From: Bacteroidales bacterium
GTDB lineage: Bacteria > Bacteroidota > Bacteroidia > Bacteroidales > Paludibacteraceae
Length of the DNA stretch: 18,552 nt
Assembly: GCA_900766775.1 (NCBI GenBank)
Contig: CAAFXN010000158.1
Location: 1 to 18,552, forward strand
Direction of reading: 5' to 3'
Positions 7,118-14,208 of this stretch are shown piece after piece. Numbering within the stretch: position 1 is the first letter of the stretch; every line of letters begins with the position of its first letter. A program made the position numbers and the translations under genes. Under the pieces are notes generated by a model. It searched no databases and was not told the DNA's origin. It worked only from the letters and a program-made list of their open reading frames with translations.

Positions 7118-8632
7118 ATGAAATGGTTCCCTATCCTCGCCATCGGCTTGCTATGCGTAGCCTGCAAGCCTGTTACGGAACAGCCGGACACACCCCCTGC
7201 CCCTAACGATACTATCCCGCAGACAGATACTGTGCCCCAATCCCTCAGTACGAGGCAAGAACAGTACCGCCCGCAGATACACTACACTGTCCACCACAAC
7301 TGGATGAACGACCCCAACGGTATGGTCTTCGACGGCACAAGGTGGCACCTCTACTACCAGTTCAACCCCAATGGCGAGAACATCGACTTCGGCGGCATGT
7401 CGTGGGGGCACGCCTCCTCGCTCGACCTCTTGCACTGGGACGAACACGAGACGGTGCTCTATCCCGACGAGATGGGGAGTATCTTCTCCGGCTGCGGTAT
7501 CATTGACAAACGCAATGTGTCAGGCTTCGGAGAGAACAGCATATTGGCTTTCTACACCTCCGCCGCGGGCTACCAGCAAATCTCCTTGGCGGTCAGCACC
7601 GATGGAGGAATGACCTACCAAAAGTATGCAGGCAACCCCGTCGTGGGAAGCAGCCTCCCTGAGTTCCGTGACCCCAAGGTGGTCTGGGACGAAGACCATC
7701 AGAAGTATGTGATGACCATCGCCCGCGGCAACCAACACGGACTGGAAATATGGTCGTCCATCAACTTGGTAAACTGGCAGTTCCACGGTATCTTCTTCTA
7801 TCCCGACCTCGCCCGCTTCAACAACGGGCAGTGGGAGTGTCCCGAGTTAATCCCCTTCGAGGTCAATGGCGAACGCCAATGGGTAATGCTCATGAGTATC
7901 AACCCGGGCGGGAAGTACGGTTTCTCGGGCATGCTCTATTGGATAGGCACCTTCGATGGCAACATGTTCTATCCCACGGAGGAACCCCGTTGGCTCGATG
8001 GCGGCATGGACTGCTATGCAGGCGTTACCTTCGATAATGCCCCCAACAACGAGCGCATCATGATGGCGTGGATGAACTCGTGGGACTACTGCACCGTCGT
8101 GCCGCCGCGCCCGTGGAAGAGTGCATTCACCTTCCCTCGCACCCTCACCCTCGAGGAGCGACAGGGCAACCTCGTGCTCTGCCAACGCCCCATCGCCCAA
8201 CTGCGTACTCTCCGCCTGGACTCCGCACAAGTAGTGGACGCATGGATGGCAGAGATGACGGTATCCATGGCGGAGAACACCGACATCGTGCTCTTCAACC
8301 AACAGGGCGAGGAGTACACCATCACGGTGGACGTGGCGAACAACCGCTTGGTGGCACACCGCACTGCCTTATCGGGAGCCTACCTTTTCAGTGCCAACTT
8401 CGCTATCCCCACCATGTCGCAGCCCCTTTCGGGCATTGACGGAGTTCCCTATGAAGGGAGCACGCTCGACCTGACCATCATCATAGACCACTCCTCGGTG
8501 GAGGTCTTTGCCAACGGCGGCGCATGCACCATCACCAACACCGTCTATCCGACCTCTATCTACAGCGACATAGTCCTGTCCACCACCCCCGTCTCCCTCC
8601 AACGAACCGACTTGGAGACGATATGGAAATGA
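7118..8632 (+). CDS. GH32 fructanase lipoprotein (levanase/inulinase type)
   Basis: I place the start at the ATG at 7118 rather than the in-frame GTG at 7061, because 7118 gives a clean lipoprotein signal peptide (MKWFPILAIGLLCVAC, Cys16) while the upstream codons run into tandem repeats. The product has 504 residues. All three GH32 catalytic motifs are intact: WMNDPNG at 62-68 (nucleophile Asp65), FRDP at 183-186 (transition-state stabiliser Asp185) and WECPE at 239-243 (acid/base Glu240). The propeller is followed by a beta-sandwich (IIIDHSSVEVFANGG near the end). A Pro/Thr/Asp-rich linker follows the Cys. Lipidation and size match the surface endo-levanase of the B. thetaiotaomicron levan locus, so an outer-surface fructan-cutting role is plausible; levan versus inulin and endo versus exo cannot be read from sequence. 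Confidence 0.94.
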   Translation: MKWFPILAIGLLCVACKPVTEQPDTPPAPNDTIPQTDTVPQSLSTRQEQYRPQIHYTVHHNWMNDPNGMVFDGTRWHLYYQFNPNGENIDFGGMSWGHASSLDLLHWDEHETVLYPDEMGSIFSGCGIIDKRNVSGFGENSILAFYTSAAGYQQISLAVSTDGGMTYQKYAGNPVVGSSLPEFRDPKVVWDEDHQKYVMTIARGNQHGLEIWSSINLVNWQFHGIFFYPDLARFNNGQWECPELIPFEVNGERQWVMLMSINPGGKYGFSGMLYWIGTFDGNMFYPTEEPRWLDGGMDCYAGVTFDNAPNNERIMMAWMNSWDYCTVVPPRPWKSAFTFPRTLTLEERQGNLVLCQRPIAQLRTLRLDSAQVVDAWMAEMTVSMAENTDIVLFNQQGEEYTITVDVANNRLVAHRTALSGAYLFSANFAIPTMSQPLSGIDGVPYEGSTLDLTIIIDHSSVEVFANGGACTITNTVYPTSIYSDIVLSTTPVSLQRTDLETIWK

Positions 8633-8690
8633 GATAAGTATATGTTGGTCACTTCGTGTCGGGCAGTTCCTATTTGCGCTTCGCATTTAA

Positions 8691-8750
8691 CATGCAATGA
8701 CCAACATACAATGACCAACATGCAATGACAAACATGAAATAACAAACATA
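8691..8750. repeat. 14-bp tandem repeat just upstream of a GH32 gene
   Basis: Four adjacent 14-bp units start at 8691 (CATGCAATGACCAA), 8705 (CATACAATGACCAA), 8719 (CATGCAATGACAAA) and 8733 (CATGAAATAACAAA), then a partial CATA at 8747. The next gene's ATG is at 8757. Upstream, ACTTCGTGTCGGG lies at 8651-8663. The same arrangement occurs on the other strand ahead of lgt (16389-16430). Confidence 0.9.
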
Positions 8751-8756
8751 AAAACC

Positions 8757-10418
8757 ATGAAAATGAAAAAGAACTTTTTCGTAGCAGCCTGTCTGCTTAT
8801 CTGTGCGGTCGCTATGGCGGGCGAGGGGCAGTTCTCCCGCTCGGGGGTACGCGACATGCTTATCAGTGTCTGCGGCGATGAACGCTACCTGTTGATTCCT
8901 ATCGAGGAAGCTGCCCCCGAGTATCGCATGCAGGTGATTGAGAACGGGCGTATCGTCCGCACCAACATCTTGCGCTTGGCAGCCAAAGGCAAAGTGGATT
9001 ACTTCGTGCCCATGGACTTGACCGAGTTCCGGCGCGACCAACTCCTGCTCGCCGTGCATGTGTGGAACCAGCCCGATGGCGAGCGTCAGCGCGAACTATC
9101 GCCCATGGACTATATCGCGTGGAGCGAGATAACGCTGTCCGACACTTTCGACACCGCCAACCGCGACCCCTATCGCCCCGAGTACCACCACACGCCCCTC
9201 TACGGCTGGATGAACGACCCCAACGGTATGTTCTACCGCGATGGCGTTTGGCACCTCTACTACCAGTACAACCCCTATTGCTCGCTGTGGCAAAACATGA
9301 GTTGGGGACACTCCACCTCCACCGACCTCATCCATTGGGAGCACCAACCGATGGCGCTGCAACCTGACGTGATAGGCACTATCTTCTCCGGCTCTTCCGT
9401 CATCGACCACGAGGGTACGGCGGGCTTTGGGAAAGGTGCGGTGGTGGCGATGTACACCTCCGCAGAACTGATGGGGCAATGCCAGTCCTTGGCGTATAGC
9501 ACCGACAACGGGCAGACCTTCACCAAATACAGCGGCAACCCTATCATCACCGAGGCAATACCCGACTTCCGCGACCCGAACTTCTTCTGGAATGAAGACA
9601 CGCGGGAGTGGAATCTCGTGCTCGCGTGTGGGCAGGAGATGCGTTTCTATGCCTCCGATGACCTGAAGCATTGGCGCTATCTATCCTCCTTCGGCAGCGA
9701 CTACGGATGCCACTTAGGAGTATGGGAATGTCCCGACCTCTTCCCGCTCAAAGACGAGCAGGGCAATACCTACTGGGTGCTCATCTGCAACATCAACCCG
9801 GGCGGACCTGCGGGCGGCTCTGCGGCGCAGTACTTCGTCGGACATTGGGACGGACACACCTTCACCTGCCACCATACCGACACGCGCTGGATGGACTACG
9901 GAAAAGACCATTATGCCACGGTCTCCTTCAGCGATGCCCCCGACGGGCGGCGCACCGTCCTCGGATGGATGAGCAACTGGCAGTACGCCAACCAAGTGCC
10001 CACCCGCCAGTTCCGCTCCGCGAACACCATCGCACGCGACCTCTTCCTCTATACCGTCAAGGGGCAACATTACCTTGGTTCGCGCCCTGCGCCGGAGTAT
10101 GACGGCAAGGGACTTGACCAAGTGGTGAAGATAAAGTCGCAGTCGAAGCCCACAGTGGTTACCCTCAGCAACAGGCAGGGCGAAGAGTTCCTGATTACCT
10201 ACGACCCCAAAGCCATGACGCTGTCTGTTGACCGCTCGAAGAGTGGGGTAGTGGACTTCTCCGCGGACTTCCCCGTACCGGCTACGGCGCCCGTGCAACG
10301 CAAACTCACCTCCCTGCGTATCTTCATCGACCGCTGCTCCGTAGAGGTCTTCGGCAATAACGGCGAGGTTTGCCTCACCTCCCTCGTCTTCCCGCAAAGC
10401 ACATTAACATTAAATTAA
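8757..10418 (+). CDS. DUF4980-like + GH32 fructosidase, periplasmic
   Basis: The protein has 553 residues and a type I signal peptide (probable cleavage after AMA, residue 21; no lipobox), so a soluble periplasmic location is likely. Residues about 24-135 form an extra N-terminal beta domain, which I recognise from memory as DUF4980, common ahead of Bacteroidales GH32 domains. The catalytic motifs are complete: WMNDPNG at 151-157 (nucleophile Asp154), FRDP at 271-274 (Asp273) and WECPD at 323-327 (Glu324). The YGKDHYA segment at 381-387 and GWMSNW at 403-408 are typical for exo-acting fructosidases and invertases. A C-terminal beta-sandwich ends with FIDRCSVEVFGNNG. The likely role is releasing fructose from imported oligosaccharides. 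A second ATG at 8763 is an equally possible start and changes only two residues. Confidence 0.94.
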   Translation: MKMKKNFFVAACLLICAVAMAGEGQFSRSGVRDMLISVCGDERYLLIPIEEAAPEYRMQVIENGRIVRTNILRLAAKGKVDYFVPMDLTEFRRDQLLLAVHVWNQPDGERQRELSPMDYIAWSEITLSDTFDTANRDPYRPEYHHTPLYGWMNDPNGMFYRDGVWHLYYQYNPYCSLWQNMSWGHSTSTDLIHWEHQPMALQPDVIGTIFSGSSVIDHEGTAGFGKGAVVAMYTSAELMGQCQSLAYSTDNGQTFTKYSGNPIITEAIPDFRDPNFFWNEDTREWNLVLACGQEMRFYASDDLKHWRYLSSFGSDYGCHLGVWECPDLFPLKDEQGNTYWVLICNINPGGPAGGSAAQYFVGHWDGHTFTCHHTDTRWMDYGKDHYATVSFSDAPDGRRTVLGWMSNWQYANQVPTRQFRSANTIARDLFLYTVKGQHYLGSRPAPEYDGKGLDQVVKIKSQSKPTVVTLSNRQGEEFLITYDPKAMTLSVDRSKSGVVDFSADFPVPATAPVQRKLTSLRIFIDRCSVEVFGNNGEVCLTSLVFPQSTLTLN

Positions 10419-10439
10419 TCGTAATTCGTAAATCGTAAA
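10419..10439. repeat. 7-bp tandem repeat, three copies
   Basis: TCGTAAT, TCGTAAA and TCGTAAA follow each other directly after the GH32 stop codon and fill most of the 29-bp gap before the transporter ATG. Confidence 0.75.
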
Positions 10440-10447
10440 TTAATATC

Positions 10448-11608
10448 ATGTCTTCTTCCAACAAAACTTCTTTCGGTGCTTTGGCAGTAGTGATGCTCTG
10501 CTTCTTCACCATGGGCTTTGTCGATTTGGTCGGCATTGCCAGTAACTATGTCCAGCAAGACCTCGGCTTGACCGACTCGCAGGCAAACATTATGCCTTCG
10601 CTGGTCTTCTTCTGGTTCCTCATCTTCTCGGTGCCCACGGGCATGCTGATGAACAAAATCGGCAGAAAGCGCACCGTGCTGCTCTCCATCATCGTTACCG
10701 TATTGTCGTTGGTGCTGCCTATGTTCGGCAATTCCTATCCCCTGATGTTGGTGGCGTTCTCGCTCTTGGGTATCGGTAATGCCCTCATGCAGACTTCGCT
10801 GAACCCCTTGGTGTCGAACATCGTAACGGGCAACCTGTCTTCCACGCTCACCTTCGGGCAGTTCGTGAAGGCGATTGCATCGTTCCTTGCGCCGTATATC
10901 GCTATGTGGGGTGCTACGCAGGTGCTGCCCTCCGCAGGCTTGGGATGGCGCGTGCTCTTCCCCATCTATGGTATCATCGGCGTGGTGGCTATCGTTTGCT
11001 TGGGGATGACCACCATCCATGAAGAGCCGGTGGCAAAAGGTAGCAACGTGGTGGACTGTTTCCGCCTGCTCGGCAAACCCTTTATCCTGCTCTGCTTCTT
11101 GAGTATCATGTGCCACGTGGGTATCGATGTCGGTACCAATACCACCGCCCCGAAAATCCTTATCGAGCGCCTCGGGATGACGCTGGCTGAGGCGGGCTTC
11201 GCCACCTCGCTTTACTTCATCTTCCGTACACTCGGTTGCCTCTCGGGGTCTGCTATTTTGCGCAAAGTGCCGGAGAAAGTGTTCTTCGCTATCTCGGTCG
11301 GCATGATTGTTGCTGCGATGATTATCTTGGCAGTGGCAGATGTGAAATGGTTGCTCTATGTGGGCATCGCGTTGGTGGGATTTGGCAACTCGAACATCTT
11401 CTCCATCACCTTCGCACAGGCACTCCAGCACGACCCTGACCACAAGAATGAGATTTCCGGCTTGATGATTATGGGGCTCTTCGGCGGCACCATCTTCCCG
11501 CTCGCCATGGGCTTCATGTCCGATGCCATGGGCACTCTCGGTGCTGTCCTCGTGATGGGTATAGGCGCCCTCTACCTCGCAGGCTTCACATTGAAAATCA
11601 AGAAATAA
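10448..11608 (+). CDS. MFS sugar importer, probable fructose permease (FHS/FucP-like)
   Basis: The 386-residue protein is strongly hydrophobic, with about 12 predicted membrane segments read by eye. The MFS motif between segments 2 and 3 appears as GMLMNKIGRKRTV (65-77). The N-terminal segment (FFTMGFVDLVGI) and the QTSLNPLVSN segment resemble the fucose-galactose-hexose proton symporter group. It lies in the inner membrane and would import the monosaccharide freed by the periplasmic GH32. The downstream fructokinase starts 10 bp later, the same pairing as the importer/kinase pair of the B. thetaiotaomicron levan locus, which makes fructose the likely substrate. Import without phosphorylation explains the need for the kinase. 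Confidence 0.88.
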   Translation: MSSSNKTSFGALAVVMLCFFTMGFVDLVGIASNYVQQDLGLTDSQANIMPSLVFFWFLIFSVPTGMLMNKIGRKRTVLLSIIVTVLSLVLPMFGNSYPLMLVAFSLLGIGNALMQTSLNPLVSNIVTGNLSSTLTFGQFVKAIASFLAPYIAMWGATQVLPSAGLGWRVLFPIYGIIGVVAIVCLGMTTIHEEPVAKGSNVVDCFRLLGKPFILLCFLSIMCHVGIDVGTNTTAPKILIERLGMTLAEAGFATSLYFIFRTLGCLSGSAILRKVPEKVFFAISVGMIVAAMIILAVADVKWLLYVGIALVGFGNSNIFSITFAQALQHDPDHKNEISGLMIMGLFGGTIFPLAMGFMSDAMGTLGAVLVMGIGALYLAGFTLKIKK

Positions 11609-11618
11609 CTAATTCAAT

Positions 11619-12533
11619 ATGCGATACATTATCGGTCTCGGAGAGGTGCTTTTCGACTGCCTCCCCACAGGGCGCAAGTTAGGTGGTGCGCCTGCAAACT
11701 TCGTCTTTCACGCTTCCCAATTCTTTCCTGCCGGAGAACCCATCCAAGGCTGCGCTATCTCTGCCATCGGCAACGACGACTTGGGCAAAGAGGTAACCGA
11801 CATACTGGACAGTGTAGGCTTGCACTATTGCCTGCCCAAGGTGGATTTCCCCACGGGTACGGTGCAGGTAACGCTCAACGAGCAGGGCGTGCCGCAATAT
11901 GAGATTTGCTTGGGCGTGGCGTGGGACAACGTACCCCTCACCGATGAAATCATGGCGGTAGCCAAGCAGGCGCGCGTCATCTGCTTTGGCTCGTTAGCAC
12001 AACGCTCGGAGGTGAGTCGCAAGACCATACAGGCAATCCTCGATGCTGCGCCTGCCGATTGCATGAAGGTGTTCGACATCAACCTTCGCCAACAGTGGTA
12101 CAACCGCGAGGTGATTATCGGCTCGCTTAACCGAAGCAATGTCCTGAAAATCAACGATGAGGAGTTACAGATAGTGGCACCGATGTTGCTCGGCGTAGAG
12201 ACGGAGACCGACCATCTCATCGCAGAGGACAAAGAGCAGACTCTGCGCGTCTGCCGCGCGATGATTGAGTTGTACGGCCTGCAGATGTTGATTCTCACCT
12301 GCGGCACCAATGGCTCGTATGTCATCACGCTTGACGACTGCTCTTTCTTGCCCACACCGCGTGTGGAGGTGGCGGATACAGTAGGTGCCGGCGACAGTTT
12401 CACCGGCACCTTCGTGGCGCAACTCCTGCTCGGACGCTCCATACCCGAAGCGCACCAAAAAGCCGTGGCGGTCTCCGCCTTCGTCTGCACGCAGCACGGT
12501 CCCATGCCCATCCTGCCCGAGGAACTGAAGTAA
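11619..12533 (+). CDS. Fructokinase, PfkB/ribokinase family
   Basis: The protein has 304 residues, normal for the family. The N-terminal PfkB signature is visible (GLGEVLFDCLPTGRKLGGAPANF, residues 6-28, with the substrate-binding GGAPAN) and so is the C-terminal signature DTVGAGDSF, with the catalytic base Asp259 in GAGD (256-259). The NDEEL segment near the middle is also typical. The enzyme phosphorylates cytoplasmic fructose with ATP to fructose-6-phosphate for glycolysis. It is the last gene of the PUL, 10 bp after the importer gene. Another hexose or ribose-type substrate is possible for this family, but the three GH32 genes make fructose the best reading. Confidence 0.92.
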   Translation: MRYIIGLGEVLFDCLPTGRKLGGAPANFVFHASQFFPAGEPIQGCAISAIGNDDLGKEVTDILDSVGLHYCLPKVDFPTGTVQVTLNEQGVPQYEICLGVAWDNVPLTDEIMAVAKQARVICFGSLAQRSEVSRKTIQAILDAAPADCMKVFDINLRQQWYNREVIIGSLNRSNVLKINDEELQIVAPMLLGVETETDHLIAEDKEQTLRVCRAMIELYGLQMLILTCGTNGSYVITLDDCSFLPTPRVEVADTVGAGDSFTGTFVAQLLLGRSIPEAHQKAVAVSAFVCTQHGPMPILPEELK

Positions 12534-12577
12534 GATGGCTTTTGGTTTAAGTAACTGATTGTTAAGTAAATACTATA

Positions 12578-12617
12578 TAAAAAAGTGCTGCCGCTTATCT
12601 TTGGGATAAGCGGCAGC
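12578..12617 (-). terminator. Rho-independent terminator of the HD-domain gene (- strand)
   Basis: A perfect 13-bp stem GCTGCCGCTTATC (12587-12599) pairs with GATAAGCGGCAGC (12605-12617) around a 5-base loop. On the - strand it is followed within two bases by a run of six T (12579-12584), the classic layout. On the + strand the following bases (GTGTTGGTC) are not T-rich, so use as a terminator for the fructokinase end is possible but weaker. The rest of the 100-bp convergent gap (12534-12577, 12618-12633) shows nothing recognisable. Confidence 0.9.
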
Positions 12618-12633
12618 GTGTTGGTCTTGCTCG

Positions 12634-13188
12634 TTATGTTTTGCAAAGTCTCTCCAGTTCTTCCCAACGGACGACGGAGTCGTGCCCGTATTTCCAGATG
12701 TTGCGGCGGATATGTTCGATGGGCAGGGTCTCGCCCAAGTGGCTCTTGGAGTAGAACTTATCAGCATAGCAGATGATTTTCTCGTCCAAGGACTGCGGGC
12801 AGTAGTCGCGCAGGGGGATGGGGATACCTTCGCGCTCCACCTGCTCCTCGGTGATACCGCTGCCGGTGTGCCGTTCAGCGACTAATGCGTGCTTGGGTAG
12901 TCGCTCCTGCCGTAGCAGTTCCGCTCCGAGGTAGCCGTGCTCGATGTATGTGTGGCTGCCGGTGCAGTGGATTTTCGGGGCATTGCAGAAGATGATACCG
13001 ATGTCGTGGAGCATGGCGGCTTCTTCTACAAACTGTCTGTCCACTTCGCCGCGCTCGACCCACTCGGGGTGCGCGTCCACAATCGCCAACGCGCGGTCTG
13101 CCACCTGCCGGCTGTGCGTCAGCAATACCTCCCGCAAGGCGGGGATACCGGCGTAGTATTTGTCAATCAGTTGATTTACGTTTAGCAC
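12634..13188 (-). CDS. HD-domain metal-dependent phosphohydrolase-like protein
   Basis: The protein has 184 residues. HD-superfamily residues are visible in order: His25 (THSRQVA), His61-Asp62 (AMLHDIG), His84 (IEHG), His107 (ERHTG) and Asp143 (CYADKF), fitting a metal-binding HDIG-type fold. Such proteins act on phosphomonoesters or nucleotides; the substrate here is unknown. No ATG is available near the N-terminus: the best start is GTG at 13188, where an AAAGG run directly abuts the start codon, too close for normal ribosome binding; an in-frame stop lies a few codons upstream. The N-terminus is therefore uncertain by several residues. It lies 93 bp downstream of fmt on the same strand and ends at a clear terminator. 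Confidence 0.82.
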   Translation of the reverse strand: MLNVNQLIDKYYAGIPALREVLLTHSRQVADRALAIVDAHPEWVERGEVDRQFVEEAAMLHDIGIIFCNAPKIHCTGSHTYIEHGYLGAELLRQERLPKHALVAERHTGSGITEEQVEREGIPIPLRDYCPQSLDEKIICYADKFYSKSHLGETLPIEHIRRNIWKYGHDSVVRWEELERLCKT

Positions 13189-13196
13189 CTTTGGGG

Positions 13197-13281
13197 AGAA
13201 TTAAGAATTGAGAATTAAGAATTAAGAGGTGGCGTTTTTTGGGGGGCGGACCTGCGGTCGACCCGCGATAGACCCGCGAAA
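13197..13281. repeat. Intergenic 7-bp and 11-bp tandem repeats between fmt and the HD gene
   Basis: Four 7-bp units occupy 13197-13224 (AGAATTA, AGAATTG, AGAATTA, AGAATTA). Three 11-bp units occupy 13249-13281 (GACCTGCGGTC, GACCCGCGATA, GACCCGCGAAA), ending at the fmt stop codon. A T-run and G-run (13235-13246) separate them. The 93-bp gap is thus mostly simple repeats; no promoter is recognised. Confidence 0.8.
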
Positions 13282-14208
13282 TTATTTCAGTCCGTTCAAG
13301 AGCGATTTGGCGTCCATGCGTTTCTTCCCGGGCAGTTGCAGTTCGAGCAAGTCGATATAGTTTCCGTCGCCGCAGGGTACAAGGATATGCCCTTTCGATC
13401 CTTGTTCCTGATTCCTTGTTCTTGGTTCCGCTGCAAACACCTTCACATTCTCGTAGGTCTGTCCGTTGAGCGTCAGGTCGCACCACGCGGCGGGGTAGGG
13501 GCTCAGTCCGCGGATGAAGTTATGCACTGCGGCAGCAGGTTGCGAGAAATCAATGCGGCATGTGTCTTTGAAGATTTTTGGGGCAGGGCGCAGCGCAATA
13601 GACTCATTCTGTGGCTGCGTCGGGAGCGCAACGCCGCGCACATCGCAATCGAAAATCAAGTCCACGGTGCGGAGGATAACGCCGGTGCCAAGGTCCATCA
13701 ATCGGTCGTGCACAGAGCCTACATTCTCGTCCTCACCAATGGCGATACGTTCTTGCAGGATGATGTTGCCCGTGTCTATCTCGTGCTTGAGCATGAAGGT
13801 GGTTACGCCTGTCTCGCGGTCGCCGTTGATAACTGCCCAGTTGATAGGGGCGGCGCCGCGGTACTGCGGCAGGAGCGAGGCATGGAGGTTGAAGGTGCCC
13901 AAACGCGGCATGCTCCATACCACCTCGGGCAGCATGCGGAAGGCAACCACTATCTGCAAGTCAGCATGGTAGGATGCCAATTCCTCCACGAAGGCGGGGG
14001 CTTTCAGTTTCTCGGGTTGCAAGACGGGCAGCCCCGCCTCCAGCGCGTACTGCTTCACGGGCGAGAACTGCACTTTGTGCCCCCTGCCTGCGGGCTTGTC
14101 GGGCATGGTTACTACCGCCACTACGTTGTATCCGTTCTCCACCAATGCACGCAGACCTGCTACGGCAAAATCCGGCGTGCCCATATAAACTATTCTATTA
14201 TCAGACAT
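13282..14208 (-). CDS. fmt: Methionyl-tRNA formyltransferase
   Basis: The 308-residue cytoplasmic enzyme formylates initiator Met-tRNA using 10-formyl-tetrahydrofolate. The N-terminus reads MGTPDFA at 9-15, and the catalytic region contains FNLHASLLPQYRGAAPINW (106-124), with the expected catalytic residues Asn107, His109 and, in EIDTGN, Asp145. The C-terminal tRNA-binding domain ends LELQLPGKKRM. I take the ATG at 14208 rather than the longer open frame, since it gives the standard MSDNRIVYMGTPDFA start. The gene overlaps the end of the upstream outer-membrane protein gene by 19 bp, suggesting translational coupling. Residues about 261-272 (EPRTRNQEQGSK) are encoded by a 14-bp tandem repeat and look like an inserted loop in the C-terminal domain; the catalytic core is untouched. 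Confidence 0.97.
   Translation of the reverse strand: MSDNRIVYMGTPDFAVAGLRALVENGYNVVAVVTMPDKPAGRGHKVQFSPVKQYALEAGLPVLQPEKLKAPAFVEELASYHADLQIVVAFRMLPEVVWSMPRLGTFNLHASLLPQYRGAAPINWAVINGDRETGVTTFMLKHEIDTGNIILQERIAIGEDENVGSVHDRLMDLGTGVILRTVDLIFDCDVRGVALPTQPQNESIALRPAPKIFKDTCRIDFSQPAAAVHNFIRGLSPYPAAWCDLTLNGQTYENVKVFAAEPRTRNQEQGSKGHILVPCGDGNYIDLLELQLPGKKRMDAKSLLNGLK
13400..13427. repeat. 14-bp tandem repeat inside fmt
   Basis: Two units on the + strand, CCTTGTTCCTGATT (13400-13413) and CCTTGTTCTTGGTT (13414-13427). Read on the - strand they encode the polar TRNQEQG segment of Fmt. Confidence 0.75.

Noticed and set aside
8651..8750. CRISPR array
   Set aside because: The 14-bp units are contiguous with no spacers, too short for CRISPR repeats, and no cas gene is nearby.
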